A stretch of DNA of 47,951 bases from Planctomycetaceae bacterium (GTDB taxonomy: Bacteria > Planctomycetota > Planctomycetia > Pirellulales > Pirellulaceae), in the NCBI GenBank assembly GCA_005798335.1, contig SYJV01000107.1, forward strand, positions 1 through 47,951, written 5' to 3'. Under the pieces are notes generated by a model. That model saw only the letters and a program-made list of their open reading frames with translations, was not told the DNA's origin and did no database searches. The number at the start of each line of letters is the position of its first letter. Position 1 is the first letter of the stretch. A program made the translations under genes and the position numbers. Below, one piece after another: positions 9,399-19,030 of this stretch.

Positions 9399-9471
9399 GT
9401 ACCTGAGATCAGCTTTTTGACTGTCACGGTGGGATACATAACAAGCTTGTCATCTTTCAGCAAGAGTGTCA

Positions 9472-10773
9472 CTATCGGTCTGGCGGCTTTGCGGTGGAGG
9501 AATTCGGATTGTTGGTGACTGCTTGCTCGGCAATTTTTGGATCGAAGGTCTTCTTCTGTTCATATAGTTCCATAATGCTCTTGGCGAACGGTTTCTGCGA
9601 ATCGCTCGACAACTCGATTATTTTTTCCTGCCAACCGATAGCTTTTTCAAATTGACCATCAGCGGCCAATGCAGCGCCCAGCGCAGTGAGGTCGTTAATG
9701 TCCTTATATTCGCTGAGTTCGCACGCGGCGGTCGCCGACTCAATCGCCTTTTTTGCATCGCGGATTGCAGCGTCGTCTGCGAGAGTAAGTAACCAGGCTT
9801 TGTTTTGATGGGCCAACCCGTATTTGGGCGCGAGTTTAATCGCCTGTTCAAAGTCCTCAAGCGCGTCCTTGAGCTTACTAAGGCGCTGAAGATTGTAACC
9901 GCGGTTGTTGTATGCCACAGCGGTTTGCGGCGACAGTTCGATAACCTTGCTAAAATCGGCGATTGCTGCCTCGTGGTTTCCCAATTGAAATTGGACAAAA
10001 CCACGCCCCATCCAAGCAGCGACATCGGCAGGTGTCAGCTCGATTGCCTTGTCGTAATCAGTAATCGATTGTTGTAACTTGCCCGCAATCTTGTAGGCCA
10101 CTGCTCGCTGTTGATAAAGCACGGCATTGGCAGGCTTCAGCTCGATCGCGCGCGTATAGTCGTCGAGTGCTTCGTTAACCTTTCCACTGGTCATGTAGAC
10201 GCTGGCTCGGTTCAGAAACGAGGCATCGTCTTTGGGATTCTTCTCGATGGCAATTGAGTAATCACTGATCGCTCTGTCGTAATTTCGCATCGAGGCGTGG
10301 AACATGCCGCGACTGGCATACGCGTGTGGTGATTGGTAACCAATTTCGATGGCTTTGTCGAAGTCCGCCAGCGCTTCCTCAAATTTATTGAGCGCCCACC
10401 AAGCTCCCGCCCGCAACGTATAAAGTCTGCCGTCGTCTTTTTTGGCTGCGATCAAGTCGTTATAAACGTCGATCGATTCAGCGAGTTTTACGGCGTTGTT
10501 CTTGGCAACTGCGCCTTTGTGCCCATTGTATGTTTGAATCACATAAGAATCCGGACGTTCGGCCAGAACGGTTAACAGATCACCTTTCTCGATAACGTCG
10601 ATCACCTTTTCACCAAGGGTCAGCTTCATTTCCAAGCGAGCCACCAATGGTTCAATTGTGGCGAGAGATTGTGGCTTTGGCTGAGCCCGAGCAGATGTGA
10701 CGGAGATGCTTACCAAGAGGAAACCAGAAATTGCTGCGATCCTGAGTTTCAAGCACCAAAAATTGACAGCCAT
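9472..10773 (-). CDS. Exported SH3-like and TPR-repeat protein
   Basis: 433 residues from the ATG at 10773, which opens a clear signal peptide (basic start, hydrophobic core, cleavage after SARA-Q near residue 30). A bacterial SH3-like segment follows (about 35-100, containing GDLLTVLAERPDSYVI), then at least seven tetratricopeptide repeats of the form NRG/AxxY...AIxDYxxAIEL (about 115-390), and a low-complexity Asn/Ser/Pro tail. An in-frame start at 10803 would put ten polar residues before the signal peptide and is less likely. TPR proteins scaffold other proteins; the partner is not evident. The SH3-TPR order resembles the front of the CHAT protein at 25.7-30.4 kb, but no protease domain is present here. 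Confidence 0.85.
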   Translation of the reverse strand: MAVNFWCLKLRIAAISGFLLVSISVTSARAQPKPQSLATIEPLVARLEMKLTLGEKVIDVIEKGDLLTVLAERPDSYVIQTYNGHKGAVAKNNAVKLAESIDVYNDLIAAKKDDGRLYTLRAGAWWALNKFEEALADFDKAIEIGYQSPHAYASRGMFHASMRNYDRAISDYSIAIEKNPKDDASFLNRASVYMTSGKVNEALDDYTRAIELKPANAVLYQQRAVAYKIAGKLQQSITDYDKAIELTPADVAAWMGRGFVQFQLGNHEAAIADFSKVIELSPQTAVAYNNRGYNLQRLSKLKDALEDFEQAIKLAPKYGLAHQNKAWLLTLADDAAIRDAKKAIESATAACELSEYKDINDLTALGAALAADGQFEKAIGWQEKIIELSSDSQKPFAKSIMELYEQKKTFDPKIAEQAVTNNPNSSTAKPPDR

Positions 10774-10990
10774 GTTTCTCTCAAAAAATCGTATCTCGGG
10801 CAAAGCTATCCGTCGCCTACGGATAATCGCTTACATCGGCAGCACCTTATTCTGGCGGTCACGTCAAGATTAGGCAAGTCGGAGGCGCTGTTCCATTTTG
10901 GTACTGTCAACACCCCGCTCGCCTAACATCTTTGGATGCCCGCGAGATTCAACGTGCGAATGGCCAAAGCCCGTATTGAAGAGCGACAAA

Positions 10991-11515
10991 TTAGACGGTA
11001 GCCGCGGGTTCGTTGACTACCTCCGTGTACGCGTCGTCCGCCCCTTGGGTGCTCGCGGCTTCGGATTCCGTTTGCTGTGAACTTAGGATAAATTGTAGTG
11101 CCTTAATTTTCTCTTCGCGTTCCTGCAACTGAGCTTGCAGCCAGTTGATGGGCCCCACCACGTCTTGCCAATAATCGCTGTCGCGAAACGAAACTGGATC
11201 GGTATCAATATCGTCTTGCAGATTATGCAGATGGTTGCGCAATCGATAGATTGGTCCAACGAACTGATGACTGAGCCTGACGACGTCGAACAGGACCAAT
11301 GGCATGAGCAGAAATACGCTTGGCAACCAAGGCCACACTTGACCGAAGAACTCCGACGCATGTTGGCCGAAATTTCCATCCGGATTGCGCCACCACTGGT
11401 CACATAGGACGGTCCCTCCCAGCAAAATTAAGCTCGCGACCCAGTAGATGACAATGCGTTCCAAGAGAATTCCTTGGACGTTTCGGTCAATCCAGATCCT
11501 TTGTCGCTGAGCCAC
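10991..11515 (-). CDS. Two-helix membrane protein with HAMP-like segment
   Basis: 174 residues. Transmembrane helices lie at about 20-40 and 63-83, followed by VRLSHQFVGPIYRLRNHL, which fits the h-x-H-x-h-x-GP-h-x-R-h pattern of HAMP-like linkers, and then a coiled coil (about 125-150) with an acidic, Ala-rich tail. Start is GTG (11513-11515) behind an AGGAG sequence. There is no kinase, cyclase or methyl-accepting domain, so it is a stand-alone signalling or scaffold membrane protein of unknown role. It lies 75 bp downstream of the Flp pilin gene on the same strand; a functional link is possible but unproven. Confidence 0.65.
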   Translation of the reverse strand: MAQRQRIWIDRNVQGILLERIVIYWVASLILLGGTVLCDQWWRNPDGNFGQHASEFFGQVWPWLPSVFLLMPLVLFDVVRLSHQFVGPIYRLRNHLHNLQDDIDTDPVSFRDSDYWQDVVGPINWLQAQLQEREEKIKALQFILSSQQTESEAASTQGADDAYTEVVNEPAATV

Positions 11516-11590
11516 GCCGAACTCCTAAATGGAAAACTGATCATTGAAGCCGGAGACTAGCCTCCGAACGTGTCGAAGCCAATCGCCCTG

Positions 11591-11779
11591 TCACAGCGCA
11601 GAAGAGATCGCACCAGCGGAGGCGTCGAGGCTGCCCTTCGTTTTACTCGCCAACAAAGATACTGCCGACATGCAAGTTATAACGATCAATGCCAGAATTA
11701 CCGCATACTCGACTGCAGTTGGACCGTCATCTTCTCTGAAGAAGCGTCCGATTTTCGATATTCTCGACTCGGTATTCAT
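11591..11779 (-). CDS. Flp family type IVb pilin
   Basis: About 62 residues from the ATG at 11777-11779: a short basic leader RISKIGRFFREDDG followed by PTAVEYAVILALIVI, the class IVb prepilin hydrophobic helix with the conserved Glu five residues after the cleavage Gly. An alternative in-frame start at 11809 adds ten residues. Such pilins are cleaved by a TadV/PilD-type peptidase and assembled by a Tad apparatus. No tad genes are in this window, so the assembly genes must lie elsewhere or the gene is an orphan. Confidence 0.9.
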   Translation of the reverse strand: MNTESRISKIGRFFREDDGPTAVEYAVILALIVITCMSAVSLLASKTKGSLDASAGAISSAL

Positions 11780-12000
11780 GGCTCGTCTCACTGCAAATGA
11801 ACTAGGCATGTCGCATTCTCGTAGAATATCGACCCTCGACCAAACTCTAGCTTGCGCAGTTACTCGTCCACTCGAGCGATTGTATTTTTGATTGTTAAGG
11901 GGAAGTTTGTCATGGTAATTGGTGTTACAATCCTCACAATCAACAACCCACCGCCTTCGCCAAGTGTTTCATTTACCGAGGAAAAAATCGAGCGTTCCCA

Positions 12001-13779
12001 ATGATTGGACCAATACTTGGTCGTGAATGGCTGGTTAGCCCGCGACGAATGCGATTTTATGCACAGCGAGTTGTATTTGTTGCAGCGTTATTCAGTTTAG
12101 TTTGCACGATGTGGCTGCTGCTGGCAGGAATGCAGCAAATTCGGAATGTGGGCGATCTGTCGCGCTTCGGATCTTTGGCATTTCAGTTGGTCGCCCCCAT
12201 GGAACTGGTGGTGGTGATGTTTTTGGCAGCCGTGGCAACTGCTTCGAGTGTATCCCAGGAAAAAGATCGACGGACATTGATATTGTTGTTGTTAACGAGG
12301 CTGACCAGCACTCAGATCGTGATGGGCAAGCATTTGGCAGCCATGTTAGGAATAGCAAATATTGTCGTGGCATCGCTGCCACTGTTATTGCTGATTTCGC
12401 TGATGGGGGGCGTTTCAATCCAACAAGTTTTTTCTGTCTTAGCGATCGTCCTGGTCACCGCGCTGGTGTGTGCCTCGCTTGGAACAGTGGTTGGATTCTG
12501 GCGAGAAAAGACCTTTCAAACTTTGGCGGTCACATTGCTGGCCATTACTGCTTGGTGCGTATTAGGGGAGGTTATCGCCAATGGCGTTTGGCCAATGCTC
12601 GCGCCCAGTTGGGCCGAAGCAATCAGTCCTTTTCGTGCAGTGTTGAACGTTTGTCAACCTTTGCCCAGCAACCATTGGCAAAATATTTCCGGCGGAGTTA
12701 CAGCGGTCTATTCCGTCTTCGGATTTGGTCTATCGGCTGTGTTGTGCTCGATTGCGATTTCGCAATTGCGAGTGTGGAATCCGTCGCGTGAATTGCGCCT
12801 GCAAGCTCCCGAGTCGGACGACGCGGCTGACGCGACCGAGGCATTGGGCACTCGTAGCTGGAAAGTGCGCGCACCGCGGCCGATGTGGAAAAATCCAGTT
12901 TTGTGGCGCGAGATGCGTACTTGGGCATACGGTCGCAAACTACTGTTCATTCGATTGTCGTACGTAGTATTGTTCTTGCTTGCCGTTGGCTCGCTTTACT
13001 GGAGTGTCGCCAGTGGCGCAGCCCTACAGCGCAGTCGCTTGACGACGGAATTGATCCCAGTCGCGACCAAGATTCTCGCCCCGTTCTTTGTCGTTTCGCT
13101 GGTCATGCTGAACGCATTGGCGGTGAATTCGATCACTAACGAGCGCGATGGCCAAGCGCTCGACCTACTCTTAGTAACTCAGATTTCTCCATCCAGTTTC
13201 TTGTTGGGCAAGTTGCTGGGAGTCCTCTACGTTGCCAAAGAGATGGTGATGCTGCCACTGGTGTTGTGCATTTATCTGTGGTGGCAGGGAGGATTGAGTA
13301 CGGAGAATCTCGTATTCACAGTCGCAGGGTTGTTAGTTTTGGATATTTTCGTGGCGATCCTGGGAATTCACTGCGGTATGAATTACGGACTGTCGCGAAC
13401 GGCGATCGGCACGAGCCTGGGCACAGTATTTTTCCTGTTGCTGGGCGTGGTTGTGTGCATGATGATCATGATCAGTTTCCGAGGTTCTTTCTCGCGGCAG
13501 TTGCCTCCCTTCTTGGTCATTATCCTGGGCGGAGGAACAGGCCTGTTTGTGGCTCTAGGTAATCGCAACCCGAGTCCAGCAATCGCATTGGCCGCCTTCA
13601 GTCTCCCATTCTTGACATTTTTCTCCATTACCAGTTTCATACTGCGCAACCAGGAGCTGACGGTTTTCTCGGTGATTGTCACGGCATACGGATTTGCGAG
13701 TCTTGCCATGCTGATTCCAGCGCTCAGCGAGTTTGATTTCGCGATCGACCAATCGCGCGCCGCCGAAGACGAGAGTTAG
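12001..13779 (+). CDS. ABC-2 type transporter permease, fused double unit
   Basis: 592 residues with about twelve hydrophobic helices in two groups of six (about 20-260 and 315-580) separated by a soluble linker. Each half contains the ABC-2 permease signature near its start: VSQEKDRRTLILLLLTRLT (about residue 86) and NERDGQALDLLLVTQIS (about residue 380), so two half-permeases are fused. The cognate ATP-binding protein is not beside it, which is unusual. It is followed 6 bp later by the first CNNM gene and probably heads an operon with it. Substrate unknown. Confidence 0.85.
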   Translation: MIGPILGREWLVSPRRMRFYAQRVVFVAALFSLVCTMWLLLAGMQQIRNVGDLSRFGSLAFQLVAPMELVVVMFLAAVATASSVSQEKDRRTLILLLLTRLTSTQIVMGKHLAAMLGIANIVVASLPLLLLISLMGGVSIQQVFSVLAIVLVTALVCASLGTVVGFWREKTFQTLAVTLLAITAWCVLGEVIANGVWPMLAPSWAEAISPFRAVLNVCQPLPSNHWQNISGGVTAVYSVFGFGLSAVLCSIAISQLRVWNPSRELRLQAPESDDAADATEALGTRSWKVRAPRPMWKNPVLWREMRTWAYGRKLLFIRLSYVVLFLLAVGSLYWSVASGAALQRSRLTTELIPVATKILAPFFVVSLVMLNALAVNSITNERDGQALDLLLVTQISPSSFLLGKLLGVLYVAKEMVMLPLVLCIYLWWQGGLSTENLVFTVAGLLVLDIFVAILGIHCGMNYGLSRTAIGTSLGTVFFLLLGVVVCMMIMISFRGSFSRQLPPFLVIILGGGTGLFVALGNRNPSPAIALAAFSLPFLTFFSITSFILRNQELTVFSVIVTAYGFASLAMLIPALSEFDFAIDQSRAAEDES

Positions 13780-13785
13780 TCGAGC

Positions 13786-15069
13786 ATGCTCGAGCCATGG
13801 TCGGTTATTGCTGCATTTCTGCCTGGCATGCTTGTGCTGCTGGTGTTAAGCGCTTTTTTTGCGGCCAGCGAAGCAGGTTTGTTTTCACTCTCGTTGAGCG
13901 AACGTCGCCAACTTCACGGGGGTTCGACATCTGATCAAGTAGCCGCCACGCTGTTAAATCGTTCTGATCGCTTGCTGATGGGAATTCTGTTTTGGAACCT
14001 TACAGTCAACCTAGCTTACTTTGCAATCGCATCGCAAGTAACTCAGAAACTTGTCGACCTGCAGCAGCAGTCGCCAACCGCAATTTCACCCGAGCTATTC
14101 GATGTAGTAGCGATTGTCATCGTCGTGATCTTCGCCGAGTTCTTACCCAAATGCGTAGCGGTACTTAAGCCTCGCACGGTTGTGCGTGTGGTCTCAATCC
14201 CGCTGGCAATCGCGATCCGAGTCCTCGACAGCGTCATACCAGCTCTCAAGTTTGTCAACGAAGTTTCACGGCGCATTATTCTGCCTGGGTTTCGCCCCGA
14301 ACCTTATTTAGAAACGGCGGACCTGGATCGCGCCGTCGTACTAACAACTGGGGACTCGTTGCTCTTGCAGCAGGAAAAAGAAGTTCTGCAGAATATTATC
14401 CAGCTCAGCGACATTCGTGTGGAGGAATGGATGCATCCGCGCTCGCAGTATCGTACTTTGCCGATCACTGCCGACGTTACAGGCATCGATGCCGAAATGG
14501 CTGCCAGTGGTTACTTGATGTTAACCGACAAGTTTGGTCGAGAGATAATTGCTGCTGTCGATCTGGCCGACAATCGACTTGGGCACGAAACGAACTTTGT
14601 TGCTCTTCGGCAGTCGGTCATCATTGTTCCATGGTGTACGAGTATTGCCGACGCGCTAAGTCGCCTTCACGAAACTCAACGAAAAGTCGCCTTGATCGTC
14701 AACGAGTTTGGCGAAACCATCGGCGTGTTGACTTTTGATGAGATGATCGATGCAGTATTCAAGCTGAACCCGACTCAGTCCCATCGCGAATGGTCCAGAG
14801 CGGACATTGTCCCGCAGGACGAGGATGTATGGTTGGCGACTGGGATGACCAGCCTCCGGCGACTGGAGCGAGTCGTTGGCCGAAAACTCTCCGTGGGCAG
14901 GAATTTGACTGTCATCGGTGCCATTCAAGAACGATTGAAACGGCTGGCTCAAGTCGGTGATCGCTGTTCAGTTGGTGATTTCGATATGCAGGTGGTGGAG
15001 GCCGCACGAGACGGCGAATCGTTAGTGCGCATCGCTTTGCGAAAGAACTCGCAGGAGCCACAATCATGA
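13786..15069 (+). CDS. CNNM/DUF21 domain membrane protein with CBS and CorC_HlyC domains
   Basis: 427 residues. The N-terminal DUF21 (CNNM) membrane domain (about 1-190) opens with FFAASEAGLFSLSLSERRQL, the family signature. A CBS pair (about 205-330, including the NEFGETIGVLTFDEMID segment) and a CorC_HlyC transporter-associated domain (about 340-420) follow. Family members are implicated in Mg2+ or Co2+ export and resistance; older annotations call them hemolysins. Starts 6 bp after the ABC permease and overlaps the next CNNM gene by four bases (ATGA at 15066-15069), so translation is probably coupled. Confidence 0.9.
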   Translation: MLEPWSVIAAFLPGMLVLLVLSAFFAASEAGLFSLSLSERRQLHGGSTSDQVAATLLNRSDRLLMGILFWNLTVNLAYFAIASQVTQKLVDLQQQSPTAISPELFDVVAIVIVVIFAEFLPKCVAVLKPRTVVRVVSIPLAIAIRVLDSVIPALKFVNEVSRRIILPGFRPEPYLETADLDRAVVLTTGDSLLLQQEKEVLQNIIQLSDIRVEEWMHPRSQYRTLPITADVTGIDAEMAASGYLMLTDKFGREIIAAVDLADNRLGHETNFVALRQSVIIVPWCTSIADALSRLHETQRKVALIVNEFGETIGVLTFDEMIDAVFKLNPTQSHREWSRADIVPQDEDVWLATGMTSLRRLERVVGRKLSVGRNLTVIGAIQERLKRLAQVGDRCSVGDFDMQVVEAARDGESLVRIALRKNSQEPQS

Positions 15070-16046
15070 TTTGGATCGTGGCTTTATTTATTGGTGGTTT
15101 ATGTTTAAGCTCCTTTTTTAGCGGTAGTGAAACTGGATTCTACCGCGTGACTAAGATGCGGTTGCTGATCCACGCCAAGAGCGGCAGTTGGATGGGCAAA
15201 GTTATGTTATGGTTGGTGAACAACCCAAGTATTTACGTGGCAACTGCTCTGATCGGTAACAATATCGCGAACTTCTTGGTGGCTAAGAGCATGGTCATGT
15301 TCGGCCAACAATTTTTTCATGGGTCCGGTTGGGGCATCGAATTCCTGCTGCCCATTCTCATGACACCAATTCTGTTCGTGTACGGAGAACTATTACCCAA
15401 GTATCTATTCCACCAAGCACCCTACCGTCTATTGATGGCCACCGCTCCGCTAATATTCTTGGTAACCGCCATGCTGTTACCTATTTCACTGATCGTCGTT
15501 GTCATTGAAAGAACATGGAGGCGTTGGCTTGGGGTCGCGGCGATCGAAGTCCAACCTGCGCTTGAACGCCAGGAATTGCAACGCGTGCTGGCCGAAGGTC
15601 AGGAAGCTGGAGTTCTCAAGTCGATTCAGCGGGAACTTTCTCAGAATCTATTTGCATTCGGTGACCGACCGATTCGCCAATTTGCAATGCCCAACCGAGC
15701 CATACCTTGGGTGCGCCAAGGTGCGCTTCGCGACGAAATTCTCGCACAAGCTCGGCGCGGCAATCAATCCATCATCGGCGTCATGGACGGATCCCAACTT
15801 TCTCTAGTGGGCTATTATCGTGTGGCAGATGTGCTATCGTGCCGCGATGACATACCACCCCAAATGATCCAAGCAATCGAAGTTTCGGCGACTGTCTCTC
15901 ACTTGCAGGTGCTAACACAGCTTGAAGACTTACATACGGAATTGGCGCAAATCGTCGATACGCGAGGCAGGGCGTTGGGGATTGTCACTCGCCGCCGGTT
16001 GTTGGCTATGATGCTGTCCGGCAGCGCTCCAGCGAACACAATATAA
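15066..16046 (+). CDS. CNNM/DUF21 domain membrane protein, shorter paralogue
   Basis: 326 residues, with the DUF21 signature SSFFSGSETGFYRVTKMRL at about residues 14-32, four transmembrane helices to about 160, and a reduced CBS region ending in TRGRALGIVTRRRLLAMML. It lacks the CorC_HlyC domain present in the preceding gene. The ATG lies inside the upstream stop (ATGA), the usual arrangement for two planctomycete CNNM proteins that may form a heterodimer. The dimer is inference from pairing; ion transport is the family role. Confidence 0.88.
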   Translation: MIWIVALFIGGLCLSSFFSGSETGFYRVTKMRLLIHAKSGSWMGKVMLWLVNNPSIYVATALIGNNIANFLVAKSMVMFGQQFFHGSGWGIEFLLPILMTPILFVYGELLPKYLFHQAPYRLLMATAPLIFLVTAMLLPISLIVVVIERTWRRWLGVAAIEVQPALERQELQRVLAEGQEAGVLKSIQRELSQNLFAFGDRPIRQFAMPNRAIPWVRQGALRDEILAQARRGNQSIIGVMDGSQLSLVGYYRVADVLSCRDDIPPQMIQAIEVSATVSHLQVLTQLEDLHTELAQIVDTRGRALGIVTRRRLLAMMLSGSAPANTI

Positions 16047-16119
16047 TTCGCATCCAACGGAAAGATCGCCCAAGAAACAACTCAACAATCTCATCATTGA
16101 ACCACTCAAGAGGTGTTCC

Positions 16120-17796
16120 ATGCGCCGCAGTCTCGAATTACTCCTCAATACTGCGTTGTTTGTCATCGTGCTGGCCATGGCTACGCCAAGTCTTGCACAA
16201 CCGTCCCGCGAAATCGATATTCTGATCCGTCACGGCCGAATCATCGACGGTACTGGAAACCCAGAATTCACCGGCGACGTAGCGGTCAACGGTGATAAGA
16301 TTGTCATGGTCGGACGCCAATTAAACGTCAACGCGAAACGCGTTATCGACGCGAATGGCTTAATCGTCGCGCCGGGCTTTATCGATATTCATTCCCATTC
16401 AGATAACCTGTTGTTCGAAGACGGTTCTGCGCAGAGCAAGATCCGCCAGGGCGTGACAACCGAGGTGCTCGGCGAAGGCGAATCCGCCGGTCCCAACAAA
16501 GGCTCGCGACAATCCACTGCGAATACCTCCGATCGCAACGCACCCTGGCCAACTCTGGGCGCGTATTTCAGTGCTGTCGAGCGATCAGGAATTTCCGTAA
16601 ATGTGGCTTCGTACGTGGGCCTAAATAATATCTGGCAATCAGCAATGGGGACGAGTTTCGATCGTCCATCGCCGGACCAGTTTGAGCAAATGAAACGGAC
16701 ATTGGACGAAGCTATGAACGACGGAGCTTTGGGCTTGTCCAGTTACCTGATGATGCCGCCAGGGTCGCTCGCCACGCTCGACGATTTGGTCGAACTGTGC
16801 AAAGTGGTTGCCAAACACGGCGGAATCTATTCGTCGCACATCCGCACCGAAGGAGTTGGCGTAGTCGATGCCGTCAAAGAGGCAATATCCGTGGGAGAGC
16901 GCGCCGGAGTGCCCGTCGATATTATTCACATGAAAATTGCAGATGAAAAATTGTGGGGACAAATGAGCCAGTTGGTGGCTTTGGTTTCAGAGGCACGCTC
17001 GCGGGGAGTCAATGTACAAGCCAACGTCTATCCGTACACTCGCGGCAACAACAATTTATCGAGCATTATTCCTCCGTGGGCTCATGAAGGAGGCTCAGCC
17101 AAAATGCTCGAGCGATTGCGAGATCCGGAGCAGCGCAAACGCATCAAGCAAGATGTGCTGCAAGGAGTCGATGGTTGGTACAATCATTACACTGCCGTCG
17201 GAGGCGATTGGTCGCGGATGCAAGTCGCCGCCGAGAATCGCTTTAAGGGATTGACGATGGATCGCGTGATGGCGCTGCGTACCGCCAGCAAGAACAACGT
17301 GGATTTGCTCGATGAGATGTTCGATTTCTTACTCGAAGAAGGAGGTTCGGTCAGTACTGTATTTGCGCATCACACCGAAGCAGATATGAATTTGGCACTC
17401 AGCCAATCATGGTGCTCGATCGGATCTGACGGCTCGGCATATGCCATCGAAGGACCATTGCGTCGCGGCAATCCCCATCCTCGCAGCTTCGGAACTTTTC
17501 CGCGCGTCCTGGGCGAGTACGTTCGCCAACGCAGTTTGTTGAGCCTTGAGGATGCAGTACGCAAAATGACATCGCTCAATGCAACGAAAATCGGCTTGAT
17601 GGACCGCGGGATATTGCGCTCTCAAATGGCTGCTGACATCACGTTGTTCGACCCCGCCAAAGTCAAGGACCTCGCAACCTACACGGAACCTTTTCAATAT
17701 AGCGAGGGCATTACTTATGTCTTAGTGAACGGAACCATTGTGCTCGATAAATCCAAACACACCGGCGCCACGCCAGGTCGAGCACTGAAGCGCTGA
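16120..17796 (+). CDS. Exported amidohydrolase of the N-acyl-D-amino-acid deacylase family
   Basis: 558 residues. A signal peptide (cleavage after SLA-Q near residue 27) precedes the amidohydrolase barrel. Visible signatures: HGRIIDGTGNPEF, APGFIDIHSHSD with the HxH metal pair (about residues 90-92), SSHIRTEG, DIIHMKI and the catalytic CSIGSDGSAYA. The GNCG zinc-ligand loop of D-aminoacylases is replaced by LGEGESAGP, so metal coordination may differ and the exact substrate is uncertain. Members cleave N-acyl-D-amino acids or act as dipeptidases. It begins 73 bp after the CNNM gene, behind AGAGGTG, and may share its transcript. Confidence 0.85.
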   Translation: MRRSLELLLNTALFVIVLAMATPSLAQPSREIDILIRHGRIIDGTGNPEFTGDVAVNGDKIVMVGRQLNVNAKRVIDANGLIVAPGFIDIHSHSDNLLFEDGSAQSKIRQGVTTEVLGEGESAGPNKGSRQSTANTSDRNAPWPTLGAYFSAVERSGISVNVASYVGLNNIWQSAMGTSFDRPSPDQFEQMKRTLDEAMNDGALGLSSYLMMPPGSLATLDDLVELCKVVAKHGGIYSSHIRTEGVGVVDAVKEAISVGERAGVPVDIIHMKIADEKLWGQMSQLVALVSEARSRGVNVQANVYPYTRGNNNLSSIIPPWAHEGGSAKMLERLRDPEQRKRIKQDVLQGVDGWYNHYTAVGGDWSRMQVAAENRFKGLTMDRVMALRTASKNNVDLLDEMFDFLLEEGGSVSTVFAHHTEADMNLALSQSWCSIGSDGSAYAIEGPLRRGNPHPRSFGTFPRVLGEYVRQRSLLSLEDAVRKMTSLNATKIGLMDRGILRSQMAADITLFDPAKVKDLATYTEPFQYSEGITYVLVNGTIVLDKSKHTGATPGRALKR

Positions 17797-17948
17797 CATT
17801 CAAAAACTGCACGAATTATCAATGCAATAACTTCGTTTCGTCGTTTTCCAAGCGGAATTTTGCATGATCAAACCAAGTACTTGCGCGTAAACGCACGTTT
17901 GACAATCATTTTCGTATGCGATGATGGGCGTGTATGCCAGGATTGACG

Positions 17949-17975
17949 CACTCGCTTGCGCATCGGGCTTGTATT
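17949..17975. repeat. Half copy of a dispersed palindromic repeat
   Basis: CACTCGCTTGCGC-A-TCGGGCTTGTATT matches one arm of the long inverted repeat at 44763-44897 and the fragment at 47752-47811 with a single change. The preceding CCAGGATTGACG also matches bases beside the 47.8-kb copy. Only one arm is present here, downstream of the amidohydrolase gene. Confidence 0.6.
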
Positions 17976-18016
17976 CGCTGAGGCCTTGGTAAAATCCCAT
18001 CTGCCGCTCGCCTCAC

Positions 18017-18982
18017 TTAGTCAGGAAGTCCTGCTACCTCACCACTGGAGATGGAGCCTAGAGCGCGCCATATGTCCAAGCCAATGCTGTTGGAGATGAA
18101 ATGAACTGAGCCGTCGCAATTCACGACTTGCACACCGCCAGTGTGACGACTGCGCGAGGCTACCGTTTCGTTATTGCCGTTTACCGGCACGCAAGGTTGG
18201 TTTGTGCGCGGTTGATTCTCAGCGGCAGGGCAACTCGAGACTCGCAACGAATCTGGTACGGGGCTGTTGGGTCCTACAAATGTGAATATCCAAGCTCCGC
18301 CTGGGAAGTCGTACCAGTAGGATCCGCGCATCGTTTGGGCCGGGTCCGACGACGCGCCTCGCAATTGCTCGCCCAGTGCCATCGAGTTGCTGGTGCCATC
18401 GGTAATCGAACCAAATTTGACAGGGCGGTAACCAAATGCAGCCGGTAGATGATTGGCCGCCAGCGTGCGAGTCGCGCCTTTGTTGACGTTGCCAAAAAAG
18501 GCGCCATAGTTTCCCTTGGCGGTCGTGTGCGGCTGGATGCCTGGGTGTGCGTAGACTTGCGAACCGGCTCCGTCGCTCGGACACATCATCGTGGAAATCG
18601 TCCGGGCAGTCAACGAATTGGGACCAGAAGAATTCAGATTGTTAAGATACATCGTGTCGTTCGAGCCAAGGGAAAAACTGAATTGGTTGTAGATCGCTGT
18701 TTGTTCGATGTAGGGATAGAAATGGATGCCCCACGTTAATCGCGGAAAACCAAACTCCGCGCCCAAGTTCGCTTGCAAAACTCCCAGCGGGAAAACTCGA
18801 TGCGTGTCGTGATAATTGTGCATCGCCAAACCAAGTTGCTTGAGATTGTTCGAACACTGCATTCGCCGAGCCGCTTCGCGAGCGGCTTGAACCGCCGGCA
18901 ACAACAGGCCTACCAACACGCCAATAATGGCGATCACTACAAGTAGCTCGACCAACGTAAATCCAAGTCGATTAGTTTTCAT
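18017..18982 (-). CDS. DUF1559 domain pseudopilin-like protein
   Basis: 321 residues from the ATG at 18982. It opens with [20 protein letters not shown], the type II/IV prepilin cleavage and methylation motif, then [34 protein letters not shown], the hallmark of the DUF1559 family that is greatly expanded in planctomycetes. The C-terminus ends with [21 protein letters not shown], the family's closing signature. Function is unknown; surface or periplasmic pseudopilus roles are proposed from the leader only. The lipoprotein gene just upstream is the usual partner. An earlier in-frame start at 19006 would push the leader away from the N-terminus and is rejected. Confidence 0.95.
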   Translation of the reverse strand: MKTNRLGFTLVELLVVIAIIGVLVGLLLPAVQAAREAARRMQCSNNLKQLGLAMHNYHDTHRVFPLGVLQANLGAEFGFPRLTWGIHFYPYIEQTAIYNQFSFSLGSNDTMYLNNLNSSGPNSLTARTISTMMCPSDGAGSQVYAHPGIQPHTTAKGNYGAFFGNVNKGATRTLAANHLPAAFGYRPVKFGSITDGTSNSMALGEQLRGASSDPAQTMRGSYWYDFPGGAWIFTFVGPNSPVPDSLRVSSCPAAENQPRTNQPCVPVNGNNETVASRSRHTGGVQVVNCDGSVHFISNSIGLDIWRALGSISSGEVAGLPD

Positions 18983-19030
18983 AAAAAGAAGCCTCCAGAG
19001 GGCCAATGAACAATAAGGACCGGGCCAGTA

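Larger units (their letters stand above)
9126..9471. other. Intergenic region with structured-RNA signals
   Basis: No credible protein gene. It contains the candidate small RNA and its terminator on the plus strand, listed separately. The two flanking genes are both on the minus strand, so the terminator serves neither of them. Confidence 0.5.

Noticed and set aside
11591-11779. Flp pilin as part of the type VII-like pair
   Set aside because: Separate family with its own (absent) Tad machinery; only proximity links them.
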